NCBI RefSeq assembly: GCF_024139115.2
Contig: NC_085141.1
Span: 165,436,908 to 165,500,907 of the forward strand
Direction of reading: 5' to 3'
DNA length: 64,000 bases
Source: Armigeres subalbatus
Taxonomy: Eukaryota; Arthropoda; Insecta; Diptera; Culicidae
The notes beneath the pieces are model-generated. The model was not told the origin of the DNA. It saw only the letters and a list, made by a program, of their open reading frames with translations, and did no database searches. How positions within the stretch are numbered: position 1 is the stretch's first letter; each line of letters begins with the position of its first letter. The position numbers were made by a program, and so were the translations under genes. Below are positions 22,236-34,814 of this stretch, in pieces.

Positions 22236-23240
22236 TGACTGTACCAAGTACAATAAGACATTTAAAAACATAAAAGATGAAATGAAAAATTATTGCCAAG
22301 CGTACTAAAAACAACAATAGCATAGTAATATAAAATTCAAGTAGCATATGTTTAGGATATATTTGTACAAAACACACTATCCAAAAGTTTAAGTAAATCT
22401 TAACTTTATGTCATAAAAATCTATTTGTTAAAATTTTGCGATTCGCTGGAATCTAATATGTTATTGTTCCAAATATAAAATTCAAAATTCAATTGAATCA
22501 AATAATAAACAAGTAAAAGACACCGTAGATTTAATACGACCCAATAATTCATTAAATAATATTTGAAAAGCTCCAAGTATTTAATTCAAATTTAATCCGA
22601 ATCATACTCAAATTCAGAACAATTAAATAATATGTCCGAAAAATATATCGAAATTCAAACTCAAGACAAAATAGAATTCGGTTCAAATCTTATCCATTAA
22701 TACATGGATGCATAATTCAAACACAATCGATTTGCAAATTTAATTTAACACCAAATCAAAGGACCAAATCTTACAGATTGTGTGATTTCAACTCTACTGG
22801 CAGGCTAATGTAAACTACCAAGTGAATGAATTCGGATCTATATTAACAAATTGAATATCTAAGAACTTTTGGGCTTTTGGGATTGGAATTATATTGTTCC
22901 ATTTATCGTTTAGCGATTTATAAAAACCCAACAAACAATTCAGGCTAAATAAGCTAATAAGTAAACATTTGCAGTATATATTTCGAAGTACTTGAAGAAC
23001 TTCAGCCGTAAAAAGTACTTACCATGTTGTCAATGCTACATTTATTGAAAATAATATATAAATTATGTGTAATAACAATGTAATACATTCGACGACAAGC
23101 AAAGAGAAATAGAGGTAAAATAGAAAATATTCGTTGATAATTTCACATTTATAGATAAATCTGCTATATAAAATGATAAAATGCAAAATTTCTATACTGT
23201 CATCATAGAATTTGAAGATTAGTTCACATTATTGATATGT
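22236..23240. other. Very AT-rich DNA, no recognised gene
   Basis: This 1-kb stretch is strongly AT-rich, with many AATTCAAA/AATTTAAT-type words and no open frame of interest. It could be Helentron non-coding sequence or intergenic DNA. Confidence 0.5.
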
Positions 23241-23242
23241 AT

Positions 23243-23479
23243 TTACACATTTGCTGCTAATAATAACTTCCTACCTCGAGTTGAGGGCCCTTCGCCAGCG
23301 TCCCAACCGGTAGCCGACGACGTACTACCCTTGGCCGCTTTCAATTTGGCCCGATAACTCCGTGCCCGATCAGCGTCCGTCCTTGGAAGCTTTGAGGGTG
23401 CGTCCGATTGTTGATCCCTTTCACGCTTCCTGGAATCGGCGAAGCAAACAAGCCGATGCCAAGCGATTATAATTTGCAC
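23243..23479 (-). CDS. Short basic open frame, unknown
   Basis: A 78-codon open frame includes a basic block RTDADRARSYRAKLKAAKG, of the general R-x-x-RxYRxxL kind found in several mosquito uncharacterised and transposon-linked proteins. Nothing upstream supports a full gene and its start is a guess. It may be the C-terminal remnant of an unclassified element. I do not assign a function. Confidence 0.25.
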   Translation of the reverse strand: MQIIIAWHRLVCFADSRKRERDQQSDAPSKLPRTDADRARSYRAKLKAAKGSTSSATGWDAGEGPSTRGRKLLLAANV

Positions 23480-23693
23480 TTTGAAGAAGTAAAAGAAGAA
23501 GAAGAAGGAGAAGAAGAGGCCCTTGTTATGTACGAATGCATTGGCATCAAACGAAAGAAAGGCGGAGCAAGCAAGCCGATGCCAATGATACGGCGCTCAA
23601 AGGGGCGGGGCCTCGAACTCCATGCAAACGTATTCTGACCAGCCGAAGTCTGATTTTCTCGGAAAATCGGCAGGACAGTTTACTACTCGGAAA

Positions 23694-23886
23694 ATCGGCA
23701 GGACAATTACATCGCAGCGCCGACCAGAAATCACCGGCGGTGAAAAGGCTGAGAAGAAACATCATCAAGGGCGTCTCATCAGTAGTAATAAACTACTACT
23801 ACTACTACTACTTCTCGGAAATTCGGCAGGACAATTACATCGCAGCACCGACCAGAAATCACCGGCGGTGAAAAGGCTGAGAAGAA
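23694..23886 (+). repeat. 65-bp direct repeat around a (CTA)n run
   Basis: The segment from TTCGGCAGGACAATTACATC through GAAAAGGCTGAGAAGAA occurs at about 23694-23758 and again at 23822-23886. Between them lie a GGCGTCTCATC copy and a CTA microsatellite (about 23794-23812). The second copy leads into the H2B pseudogene, so the duplication probably involves its degraded N-terminal part. Confidence 0.75.
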
Positions 23887-24001
23887 GGGCGTCTCATCGA
23901 AGGCGTCGAGTATTATAAATAGCCTCATAAACGACATCTTCGTGCGTGTCGAGCTGGCCAAGCCCGCCGTTTCGGAGGGTTCCAAAGTCGTCACCAAGTA
24001 A
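23882..24001 (+). pseudogene. Histone H2B pseudogene, internally deleted
   Basis: The frame ending at TAA 23999-24001 reads VSSKASSIINSLINDIF and then, after three residues, ELAKPAVSEGSKVVTK. Both match histone H2B: the ISSKAMSIMNSFVNDIF helix and the C-terminal GELAKHAVSEGTKAVTK. The roughly 40 residues normally between them are missing, as are the final YTSSK residues and a recognisable N-terminal tail. Forty-four bases after the stop is a histone-type stem-loop. H2B is a nucleosome core protein. This copy cannot fold as one. It came from a replication-dependent histone gene by DNA-level duplication, because the stem-loop and downstream element are kept. Confidence 0.85.
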
Positions 24002-24045
24002 GTCAGCTCCTAATGAATGAACGAGGAAGTAGCTTCACTTAAAAC

Positions 24046-24061
24046 GGCCCTTTTCAGGGCC
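24046..24061 (+). terminator. Histone 3' stem-loop of the H2B pseudogene
   Basis: GGCCCTTTTCAGGGCC forms the 6-bp stem and 4-base loop of histone mRNA 3' ends. It is followed by ACAG and the purine-rich TCAAAGAGGAGAGG, in the position of the U7 snRNA-binding downstream element. Its distance from the stop codon (44 nt) is normal. Confidence 0.9.
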
Positions 24062-24322
24062 ACAGTCTCACTCAAAGAGGAGAGGAATTTTCGTACCGTG
24101 CACGCCGGAAATCAAAATTTTGTAATGAATTTCCACTACTGATGTCACTGTCAGCCAATTTAGGATTTGCCGCTGGAACACGATAGAAGTCATCCATCCT
24201 AATACATTGTTTTGGAACGTCTCCATGCAAGGAGCGCATCGGCTGCTACAGTCAAAGAAGTTTGCCCGTCACCAAGCGATTATGATTTGCATTTTTTGCA
24301 GATTTTTGTCTCGGTTCAACCT

Positions 24323-26430
24323 TATTTATTTATTTATCATCAGACTAAGGCCGGAGTGGCCTGTGCTGCACATAAAAGACTTCTCCATTCAGCTCGGTTC
24401 ATGGCTGCACTTCGCCAACCACGCAGTCTGGGGAGGGTCCGCAAGTCGTCCTCCACCTGATCGATCCACCTTGCCCGCTGTGCACCTCGCCTTCTTGTTC
24501 CCGTCGGATCGTTGTCGAGAACCATTTTCACCGGATTACTGTCCGACATTCTGGCTACGTGCCCGGCCCACCGCAGTCTTCCGATTTCCGCGGTGTGAAC
24601 GATGGATGGTTCTCCCAACAGCTGATGCAACTCGTGGTTCATTCACCTCCTCCACGTACCGTCCGCCATCTGCAACCCACCATAGATGGTACGCAACACT
24701 TTCCTTTCGAAAACTCTCAGTGCGCGTCGGTCCTCCATGAGCATCGTCCAGGTCTCGTGTCCGTAGAGAACTACCGGTCTTATAAGCGTTTTGTAGATAG
24801 TCAGTTTGGTACGGCGGCGAACTCTATTCGATCGAAGCGTCTTGCGGAGTCCAAAGTACGTACGATTTCCAGCCACTATGCGTCTCCGAACTTCTCTGCT
24901 GGTATCGTTATTGGCGGTCACCAGTGAGCCCAAGTACACGAATTCTTCAACCACCTCGATTTCGTCACCACCGATAGAAACTCGTGGTGGGTGGCTCACA
25001 TTGACCTCTCTTGAGCCTCTTCCTATCATGTACTTCGTCTTCGACGTGTTGATGACTAGTCCAATCCGTTTAGCTTCGCTTTTCAGTCTGATGTAGGCTT
25101 CCTCCATCCTCTCAAAGTTACGTGCCATGATATCAATGTCGTCGGCGAAACCAAATAACTGGACGGACTTCGTGAAAATCGTACCACTCGTGTCAATCCC
25201 TGCCCTTCGTTCCTCCAAAGCGATGTTGAATAGCAGACACGAAAGACCATCACCTTGCCGTAACCCTCTACGAGTTTCGAAGGGACTCGAGAATGCCCCT
25301 GAAACTCGAACTACGCACATCACCCGATCCATCGTCGCCTTGATCAACCGTATCAGTTTATCCGGAAATCCGTTTTCGTGCATTAGCTGCCATAGCTGGT
25401 CCCGATCGATTGTATCATATGCGGCTTTGAAGTCGATAAATAGATGATGTGTGGGCACGTTGTATTCGCGGCATACTGCTCACATTCGCCGTCATACCAG
25501 TCGTTTCTCTGATCCGGAGCCACCGTGCCTAGTGCAGCGGTTGCGGTGCTTCCAATGGCGGATCGAATATCTCTCCAGCCATCTTCAAGAGATGCTGCGC
25601 CTAGCTGCTCTTCCGTAGGGAGTGCCACTTCCAGCTGCTGCGCGTAGTCTTGGGCTAGTCTACCGTCTAGTAGCCGCCCAATGTTAAGCCGCGGCGGACG
25701 ACTCCGACGCGTGTTGTACACCGTCGAGAGTTTTGAGCGCAGACATACTGCGACGAGGTAGTGGTCGGATTCAATATTCGCACTGCGGTAAGTGCGTACG
25801 TTCGTGATGTCGGAGAAGAATTTACCGTCGATTAGAACGTGGTCGATTTGGTTTTCCGTTACTTGATTAGGTGATTTCCATGTGGCCTTGTGGATATTCT
25901 TACGGGGGAAGAAAGTGCTTCGGACTACCATTCCGCGGGAGGCTGCAAAGTTTATGCATCGTTGGCCGTTGTCGTTCGATACGGTATGCAGACTATCCGG
26001 TCCGATGACCGGTCTATACATTTCCCCCCTTCCTACCTGAGCGTTCATGTCACCGATGACGATTTTGAAGTCCCGCAGTGGGCATCCATCGTATGTCTGC
26101 TCCAGCTGCGCATAGAACGCTTCTTTCTCGTCGTCGGATCTCCCTTCGTGTGGGCAGTGCACGTTGATGATGCTATAGTTGAAGAAACGGCCTTTTATCC
26201 TCAGCTTGCACATCCTTGCGTTGATTGGCTGCCACCCAATCACGCGTTGGCGCATCTTTCCCAGCACTATGAAGCCGGTTCCCAGCTCGTTGGTGGTGCC
26301 TCGGTTCAACCTTCTCTCGTGTAAAAGATGATTTTGTTTCCAATGACGCGCCTTTCCAATAATAAACAGCAAGTACACCGAAATCAGAATCTTGGGAAAA
26401 TCTCATTTGACGCAACTCAATGATGTGAGA
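24323..26430 (-). pseudogene. RTE-clade non-LTR retrotransposon, endonuclease plus RT
   Basis: Minus-strand copy with both domains. The endonuclease (26378-25383) shows NVHCPHEGRSDDEK, VIGDMNAQVGR, RSTFFPRKNIHKATW, IDHVLID and SDHYLVAV, the order of AP-type endonucleases of RTE elements. The RT (25458-24643) has LFIDFKAAYDTID, GLRQGDGLSC and GFADDIDI, and the C-terminus (24642-24340) has WAGHVARMSDS and GTRRRGAQRARW. The frame changes at the domain junction, where the endonuclease tail (NDWYDGECE) is followed directly by the late RT start. The linker and first RT motifs were therefore deleted. A second frame break lies at 24643. The 3' end has a TTATT-type tail at about 24323-24338. Confidence 0.9.
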
Positions 26431-27498
26431 CGTCATCATTGTTTAATTCCCGCACTTTTAATAGATACCAGATTCCAACTTTCTACCGTCGCCAAGCGGT
26501 TATGATGTGCACTTTGAAGAAAATATTTTGGCTCTACCTCTCAATAGTACATTTGACAAGAATCGATTTTGATCCACAATGCGCCTTTCTAATCAATCAT
26601 AGCAAACAAACGATAGTCCGTATCTTGCGTAGAAATTTCACTTTTCTGCTAAATAGTCCCTATTAAGAAAACATTTTCAGTGACGCCACTGGTATGCGGG
26701 GACCGTAATCGCTGCCATTTTTGCAATCAACTTTATCTTCTCATAAAATTTTGGTCCTGAGAAGAACCGATTTTCTTTCCAAAATGCGCCACTAACAGTA
26801 ACTAAACGATAGTCCGAAGATTGTTGCTTTTAGTGATGGCCTCTCGATGTTCCACTTTCTGCTGAGACTGCTCCTACGGGCGTCATCGTTGTGCCCGCTC
26901 TTCGAGAAAATTTAGTTGAACTGAGGATTGGAGTCGAGCCCGTAGGTTGCACGATTTTGATGTCTGTGCTTGCGATGCACATCGCGATTGGTTGGTTTAC
27001 CGATTTTCAGTGCCTAGTAAAATTCAATTTTTCAATAGTTCAGCACTTTGAATGCATTTTTTCGATAGTTGAGCAAAATCTTAAAGAGTTCGTCGATCGA
27101 TTAACACCAAAATCTTTAAAATCGGTTGAAAGACGGCTGAGTTATTAGCCCATACTTCCTGACCACTTTTCGTGACGGTCTCAAATTTGAAACTGCAGAA
27201 TGACCCCCCAATGTTCCGGAAAGACGTAATCCTACGTCAAAAAAGAGGCAAAAACCTCATCATAATGGAACGTACACACGGTCAAGCAGTTTGACCAACA
27301 TTGACTCCACCTCTCGTTTGTTCCAACATCCATCAAGTTTTACCAACAGCGGCACGAACAATCAATTTATTCGATCAGCAATATCACACACGAACGACCG
27401 AAGCGCTAACTTGAGCACCAACCATCAAAAAATATATGGGGGTTTGTGCAACTTCACTACAAATGCTCAAACATGTTCGGCGAACCTTGACTTCACCC
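26431..27498. other. No recognised gene
   Basis: A CGCCAAGCGGTTATGATGTG-type motif near 26490 recurs near 23456 and 24271. Beyond that I see only short frames without domains and fragments that look like dispersed repeat sequence. Confidence 0.4.
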
Positions 27499-27943
27499 CA
27501 CAATGGTCGGAACAGGTCGGAACCCGTGATTTGATGAACTTAATTGTTTTGAGCCCAAACGGCTGAAATGATCTCAATAGTGTCTTCAGAGAAAAAAATC
27601 ATAAAAATATTGCTCATATTTGAGTGGATTTTATTTTTCAATAGTACCTACTATTGAGAAAGTTGAAAATCTAATTTTTTTCACGAACGTGATAAAAAAA
27701 GTTTCTTTGGCACAGTTGTAGATCTAGCAAAAATATGACATTTTGCTATAGAAACTTTTTTCCTACGATGAATACTTTTGGAGATATGAGCGTTTTTTAT
27801 GGAAACTCCCTTAAATTTAGAATTTTTGGTATAACTTTTTTTCTAAACAAAACTCAGATTTGTGAGTGCCAATTCATAAACGAAGAATTGGTGTAATTCA
27901 AAAGTATGGAGTTTTCTTTAGAAAAATACACTATTTTTCAATG
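27499..27943 (+). repeat. Dispersed repeat, copy A
   Basis: It begins CACAATGGTCGG and continues about 445 bp. Long stretches are the reverse complement of 36280-36703, for example around GATTTGATGAACTTAATTG. Its last 70 bp match, inverted, 31015-31083. The CACAATGG start is like Transib ends, but the flanks show no matching 5-bp TSD, so this is not claimed as Transib. Confidence 0.7.
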
Positions 27944-28149
27944 GACCCGGGCCCTCACAAGTATTATGTATCAAAACTAACCTTTTTTGTACATTTTGGA
28001 GCCCCCACAAGCTGTCGGTTCCGGGACCCCTTCCCTCCCCGGGATGTTGTTGATCTCCCATTCCAGGCATTGACTAAAAATCAATGATATTAATATTATT
28101 TTCCCAAGAAAGTTGAAGCGCCATCTGTCTTCCAATGGACAATTTAATA

Positions 28150-30250
28150 AATTTTTTTTTTTTTTTAAATCTTGCGTTTATTTAGAAGGCTCATTTGCCA
28201 TTTGGCGTTACGGAGCCGGAGATATGTTTTTTTTTGTACAATTTATTTTACAATTCTTGTGATTCTTACAACTAGAGTTAGTTTGGGTAGCCGACGTACA
28301 CGCGACTGACTCGAGGTTAGGGATCACAATAGGAATAGGAGGGGGTAGGGTTTTAAAATTATTGATTGCGATGTTGTTGCTTTGATTTGATGGTGGTTTT
28401 TGCATTGATCTGTAATGGAAGAGAAACAAAAAAAAAGGAAAAAAGAGACAACGAAAAGAAGAGGACACTTTTAAGGGTAAATGCTACATACAGGGGACAC
28501 ACAAAGAATCAAATTTTAATATCAATATTTTTGAATACAGATAGATAAGGTTCATATACTCTAAATCAAGGCCCGCCAACACTTCCCTAACGGGTTTTAT
28601 TTGTTTTCCTCGGACCCGGACAGTTTCAGTCAGCTCAGACCTGGTTTCACGATGCTCGACGCACCCCCACACGACGTGCTCGATATCCTGATAGTTGCCA
28701 CAGACACAGAGATTGCTTCCAGAAAGCCCAATTCGAAACGTATGTGCATTTAGCGAGTAGTGATTGGACATTAGTCTACACATGGTTCGAATAAAATCAC
28801 GTCCCACATTCAACCTTTTGAACCATGGTCTCTTCGATACCTGAGGGAGAATAGAATGCAGCCATCTACCCATGTCTCCACTTTTCCATTTCCGCTGCCA
28901 ACTGATCAAGGTCTCCTGATGAGCTATTGCAAAAAATTCATCAAAGGCGATTTGCCGCTCGTAAATATCGCCTTCCATAGCGCCCACCTTAGCCAGGGAG
29001 TCCGCTTTCTCATTGCCCGGAATCGAGCAATGAGAAGGGACCCATGCCATGGTGATGGTATAGGAGCGTTTCGATAAAGCACTCAATGCTTTTCGTATCC
29101 CTCTTAAGAGATACGCTGAGTGCTTAACCGGCTTCATCGAACGAACAGCCTCCAGAGAACTTAGACTGTCGGTGAAGATGAAGAAGTGCTCAACAGTTGC
29201 AATATACTCCAGTGCATAGTATATAGCTGATAGTTCAGCAATGTATACTTCATATATCTTCAAATTTTGATCCGTCTGTGAAAAACCTTCTGTTTGCGCT
29301 GACATGCCCGTACTTGTTTGCAAATAATCTAGGTATCACCATCGAATGATGGGAACCGGATATTTCATGAATCTCTTGTTTCATGGTTGTATCAAAAACT
29401 ACAGCGGAACTGTGGGAATAGGAGAAGTTATCACGATTGGTGTTAACCGAAGAGGGGGCTACATCCAACGTCATGTACCGGTAGTACACATTCATAAAAC
29501 GAGTTTGAGGATTACGTTCAAGCAGCTTCTCGAAATTCTCAATGACCAATGGGTTTAGTACCTCACAACGAATGAGAAAGCGGAGTGATAATTCCGCGAA
29601 ACGATCGGTAAGAGGAAGTACTCCCGCAAGTACTTCTAGACTCATCGTATGAGTCGAGTTCATACAACCTAACGCGATGCGGAGACAGCGGTACTGAATC
29701 CGTTCAATTTTTAGCATGTGCGTCTTCGCCGCGGACTGAAAACAAAAACTACCATACTCCAAGACCGAAAGTATGGTTGTTCGATACAACCTAAGTAAAT
29801 CTTCCGGGTGGGCTCCCCACCATGTACCGGTTATTGTACGCATGAAGTTAATTCTCTTTTGGCATTTTTGTGTCAGATACACAATGTGCTTCCCGAAAGT
29901 GCATTTGGAATCGAACCAGACCCCGAGGTATTTAGAAGACATACTGTGAGTGATTGTCTTACCCATGAGTTGAAGCGGGAACTTTGCCGGCTTATGTTTT
30001 TTTGAAAAGACAACCATCTCAGTTTTCTCCGGAGAGAATTCGATACCCAGCTTTAAAGCCCAAGTAGACAAATTGTCCAAAGTATCTTGTAATGGTCCTT
30101 GCAGATCAACCGCTGTTGGCCCCGAAACGGATACAACACAATCATCTGCAAGCTGTCTTAACGAGCAATTCTGCATGAGACATTCATCAATGTCTCTGAC
30201 GTAAAAATTGTAAAGAAGGGGGCTTAAACATGAGCCCTGAGGGAGACCCA
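28150..30250 (-). pseudogene. LOA/I-type non-LTR retrotransposon, RT plus RNase H
   Basis: 5'-truncated copy. The minus strand begins within RT at GLPQGSCLSPLLYNFYV, followed by RQLADDCVVSVSG with the catalytic ADD, SSKYLGVWFD and a long thumb. It ends the first frame at RFFTDGSKF (29250). After a frame change the RNase H domain follows (29323-28484) with AELSAIYYALE, FIFTDSLSS and WVPSHCSIPGNEKADSLAK, then a zinc-binding CVCGNYQDIEHVVWGC segment. RT plus RNase H in one ORF marks the LOA and I groups. Lian of Aedes is the closest I can name from memory. The 3' UTR and T-rich tail run to about 28150. A relic of the same family lies at 59300-59775. Confidence 0.88.
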
Positions 30251-30655
30251 TGTAGCAATTTAATAAATGTGGCTTAAAAATAATATATAAATATTTAACA
30301 TAATTATTCACTTAATTAGCACCCACGAAATAGCTATCACTACTGCAGCACTGCAGCACAAGCTATCACATAACTTTTCGACAATGTTTGCCATTTCTCT
30401 CCCTGTCTTCTTCTGTGACATCTAGTGGCGGATAACTACATAACTACTTATAACTACTTATTCAATGTTCATTAAGTAATTTCATATTTACCAATTTCCA
30501 GGATTCTATACCAATCTACTACTTATGCATTTGTATATCCAAGAAACTAGCCATAAGAAAATTTATTTAACCAGACCGACAAATGAACCCAGCCATATCG
30601 ACATTGCAGTCAAACATCTAACCTCTATAGGTCGAGAAAGGTCATAACTTCTTCG

Positions 30656-30692
30656 ATATACGCATATACGCATATACGCATATACGCATATA
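30656..30692 (+). repeat. 8-bp tandem repeat, about 4.6 copies
   Basis: The unit ATATACGC is repeated perfectly from 30656 to about 30692. Confidence 0.9.
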
Positions 30693-30708
30693 AAATTAAC
30701 GAGTAGAT

Positions 30709-30853
30709 GTGCTTGTTCTGCGTCTCGAATGACCCGAGAATTGTCGATTTCGACACAACTCACGTAAAACATCCGTGTATTTCAGATGGGAGGTATCGAC
30801 AATTGTCACTTCATTCGAAACGCTTCACCTCATACGAGACGCAGAATAAGCAC
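30709..30853. repeat. Imperfect inverted repeat, possible MITE
   Basis: GTGCTTGTTCTGCGTCTCG at the left and, reversed, GTGCTTATTCTGCGTCTCG at the right are inverted copies. Inside, ATTGTCGAT appears in both arms. No TSD was found. Confidence 0.55.
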
Positions 30854-30894
30854 AAGTTGTCAAAGGCGAGACACTGTTGTTACAATTCTAGTTA

Positions 30895-31083
30895 TTTATG
30901 TGTAAATTGGCACTCACCAAACCTTCACACCTATAAACTATAGAATGAAAACTTTCTAAAATGTGCCTAATATTGTGTCCCGGTGTGCCACCCTCTCCCC
31001 TATACGCATCTTATTGAAAAATAGTGTATTTTTCTAAAGAAAACTCCATACTTTTGAATTACGCCAATTCTTCGTTTATGAAT
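30895..31083 (-). repeat. Dispersed repeat, fragment C
   Basis: Read on the minus strand it overlaps the end of copy A (ATTCATAAACGAAGAATTGG...) and then shares GGGGAGAGGGTGGCACACC and GTGAGTGCCAATT with copy B. It links A and B as parts of one longer repeat family. Confidence 0.65.
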
Positions 31084-33829
31084 GCCACTGGCGGTGTTGC
31101 TATTTATGTCAAAGAATCGGTTCAATTCAAGCTTCAATTGAACGAAGTTTGTGATGGTAACTGGTTCTTAGGCATTGCAGTTGAACGTGGCATGAAGATG
31201 GGTAACTATGGAGTTTTATATCACTCTCCCAGTTCAAATGACCAGCGATTTGTTGAAATTTTGGAGAACTGGTTGGAGATGTTCATAGATCCTAGTAAAT
31301 TAAATATACTCGCTGGCGATTTTAATATCAATTGGTGTGACATCCATAATTCGAATCATTTGAAACGGTTAGCAGACTTTTTTGATTTGAAACAAAAGGT
31401 CTTCGATTATACACGTATTTCTCAGCACAGTAGAACTTTAATTGATCATGTATATTCTAATTCCGATTCCGTTAGTACGGTAACGATTTGTGATTTAAAA
31501 ATAACCGATCATGAAACTCTAGTAATTAACGTAGATGATAATAGTGATAATAATAGTGATCTTATTAAATTAAAGTGCTGGAGAAAATATTCAAAACAAG
31601 CTATCTCGGGTCTTGTCGCAAGAAACGTGGATTTTCAATCAAACGTCGGTTCGTTAGATCAAAAATCAGCTGTTCTTACTGACGTTTTGAAAACCTGTAC
31701 CAATAATCTAATAGAACATAAATATGTATCTCTGAAAAACTCGAACAGCTGGTACAATCTGGATCTTTTACGATTCGTAAACGTAAAAGAGACAAATTGT
31801 ACAGAAAATTTTGTAGAAGTAATAATGCTATTCATTGGAAAAGGTATCAGGTCGCGCGTAATAAATATTCGCATATGTTGAAAAATAACGAAATGCGAAT
31901 ATATTCAGAGGAAAATTGATCAGCATCAAAACAACAGCAAAGAGTTATGGAAAATTTTGAAATCCTTGTTAAAACCTAATAGTAGCAAACCGCGATCCAT
32001 AACCTTCGATGGCACATTAGAACAGTCAGAACAAGTTATTGCAGATAAATTCAATCAATATTTCGTCAACAGTGTCTCACTGATTAACCAGTCAATTGAG
32101 TTAGTTGATGAGCCTGACGAAATAAAACAGCCGATTAATTTTAATTGTAGATTTGATGGATTTCACCCAATAACATTAGAAGAACTTGAAAATATTTGCT
32201 TTTCGATTGGAAAAACGGCTGGAGTCGATAATGTTAATGCCAAGGTAATACAAGACTGCTTTGATGTCATCGGACACAACTTGCTGGACCTTATAAATGA
32301 ATCTTTACGAACTGGGCACGTGCCACAAGTTTGGAAGGAATCTCTAGTGATTCCGATTCAAAAGTTGCTGGGACGATTAAAGCCGAAGAGTTTCGTCCTA
32401 TCAATATGTTGCACACATTAGAGAAAATTTTGGAACTTGTAGTAAAAGGCCAGCTGCTTGAGTATTTGAATAGAAATAACTTGCTGATACCGGAACAATC
32501 GGGATATCGAGAAGGTCATTCTTGTGAAACCGCATTGAACTTGGTATTAGCTAAATGGAAGGAAAATGTAGAGCGTAAAGATACGATTGTTGCTGTGTTC
32601 TTGGATCTAAAACGCGCTTTTGAGACAATTTCTCGGCCCTTATTGTTGAGCACAATCAAGCGCTTTGGAATTTCGGGATCTGCATACAATTGGTTTGAAA
32701 GCTATTTGTCTGACAGATCTCAAAGGACTGCTTTTAATGATTCTGTTTCTAGTCCCGTGGAGAACACGCTAGGAGTGCCACAGGGAAGTGTATTAGGGCC
32801 TATTTTATTCATTATGTATATAAATGACATGCGACGAGTCTTACGATTTTGTGATATAAATCTTTTTGCTGATGACACCGTGATATTCATTGCAGCTAAA
32901 AATTTAGCAGATGCCGTTTCACGCTTGAACGAGGATTTACACTCTCTAAGTAGATGGTTGAAATACAAGCAATTGAAATTGAATATTAATAAAACAAAAT
33001 ACATGATAATTTCGCGAACCCGAGTAAATGAGGATGTCTCTGTTAAAATTGATGATGAGACAATTGATCGCGTCCGCGATATTAAATATCTTGGCGTGAT
33101 TATTGATGACAAGCTAAAATTTGACATACATATTGACAATGTTATCAAGAAAATAGCCAAGAAGTATGGAATGCTCTGTCGATTAAAACACGATTTGACT
33201 ATTGGTAGCAAAATACTCTTGTATAAATCAATCATCTCTCCTCATCTGGATTTTTGCCCTTCCATCCTTTTCTTGGCTAACGAAACACAAATATCGAGAT
33301 TGCAGCGCTTACAAAATAAAATAATGCGTTTAATTTTAAAATGTGATAGATTCACTTCCTCAACTTTCCTGTTGGACGCCTTACAATGGCTGTCAGTGAA
33401 GCAAAGAATAGTGTACTTGACAATGGTGTTCATTTTTAAAGTAATAAACGGTTTACTGCCTCGATATTTGAGTGATCGAATTGAAAGAGGAAGTGATATT
33501 CATAGATATAATACTAGACACGCGGATAATGTGCGAACACCCTATTTTTTGTATGGCGCTTCACAAAACTCTTTGTTTTTAAAGGTATAAATGTTTTCAA
33601 TTCGATGCCTTCACACATCAAACGTGCAGTCACGCTAATGCAGTTTAAGAGACAATGTATTTCACACGTCAAAGCTGCCTTTTGAACAGCTACCCGGCAA
33701 TTTTTTACCCGTTAACACATGTATCTTGACGAAGTTTTTAACAACGGATGATTTTATGGACCATTTTTTACTTTTATTATTTATTGAGGCATTAATAAGC
33801 TATAACGTTCGCCTCGATGATGATGATGG
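31084..33829 (+). pseudogene. CR1/L2-type non-LTR retrotransposon
   Basis: Plus-strand element starting inside an AP-type endonuclease (GGVAIYVKES, ILAGDFNINW, LIDHVYSN, ITDHETLVIN; 31084-31881). Next come a linker frame (31957-32421), then the RT (32331-33590) with EFRPINMLHTLEKILE, FLDLKRAFETISR, LGVPQGSVLGPILF, catalytic LFADDTVIF and IKYLGVIID. The frame breaks near 31885 and 32390 make it defective. The 3' end is a short GATGATGATGATG tail at about 33817-33829, as in CR1/L2 elements. No RNase H domain is present. The clade name rests on motif style only. Confidence 0.85.
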
Positions 33830-34420
33830 ATTTTAATTTATTGACGTAGTTTATTTTTGAACCTTTCTTTGTGTAGTCTACAAAAGTTTGAGCATCGCGC
33901 GCGGATTACAGATATGAATGATTTTGAATTTATTTAAAAACTTGCATATTTCGAACTATTGAATCATGCTCTTGAATTAGTAGTAAGCCTTCTGGTAGAT
34001 TACTTTGTATTCGCGGTTGTTCCGAAACTTTTGTTATCGACGGAGCGGTTACACAAGTTTTGATGTTTGGTTGTCGAACCTAATGATCCATGTTCAGATA
34101 CATGTGAGTTTTAGATTGCGATATTGGTTTGTGAAAAGAACGCGATGTTTGGCGGAGCTTTTGAAATCTGTGCGAGAGGTTTCACAAGGTTAGCTTTTGA
34201 TGAGCTCCATGTATCACTACTGTTGATTACGAAAATTCTAGGTGTAGTTCTCTAGTTCATTTTACCAATTTATTTTTGCTGTACTGTATGGAATTTTATT
34301 TTGGATTTTATATCTGTATATACAATCGGATCGTTTGTTTGCAAAACCGATTACATTGATCTTATTTAATTATCTTAAAGATAAATCGTCCAGCTCAAAC
34401 CTTTGTAGGGGTATGTGGCG
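33830..34420. other. AT-rich DNA, no recognised gene
   Basis: Only a short frame at 34005-34193 without known domains. It ends at a CATCATCATC run (34426-34442), which is the reversed tail of repeat copy B. Confidence 0.45.
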
Positions 34421-34814
34421 GGACCATCATCATCATCATCATCAATTGGCACTCACGAAGCTTTCACTAATTTATAATATGAAGTCTTTTTTTTTTTTTT
34501 TTTTTTTTACAAGGGAGAATGCATTTACACACTAACCCAGTACACGTGCATTGTAGTTGCCAAACTACCACACGGAAGTGTACTGGAGTGTCGGACTCGA
34601 CCATACCGGTAATACCGACTAAACTCCCTTGGGCTCCACCATCGTTTCCCCCAGGAACTACCTCGCAGTACTACTTCTGGGGGGATGGCAGTACTAAGCG
34701 TACTCGCTCATTATCGCTCACACAGGCACTCGTCCTATGCGAGACTGACTTGGGTGCTCGCACACCATTCACTCCATTTGAGTCTTACTTGGATGCTCTC
34801 CCGGGCGCTATTAT

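Noticed and set aside
27499..27943. Transib transposon end
   Set aside because: CACAATGG fits the Transib start, but the 5-bp flanks of copies A and B do not match (CACCC versus TTTTT) and copy B ends in (ATG)n.
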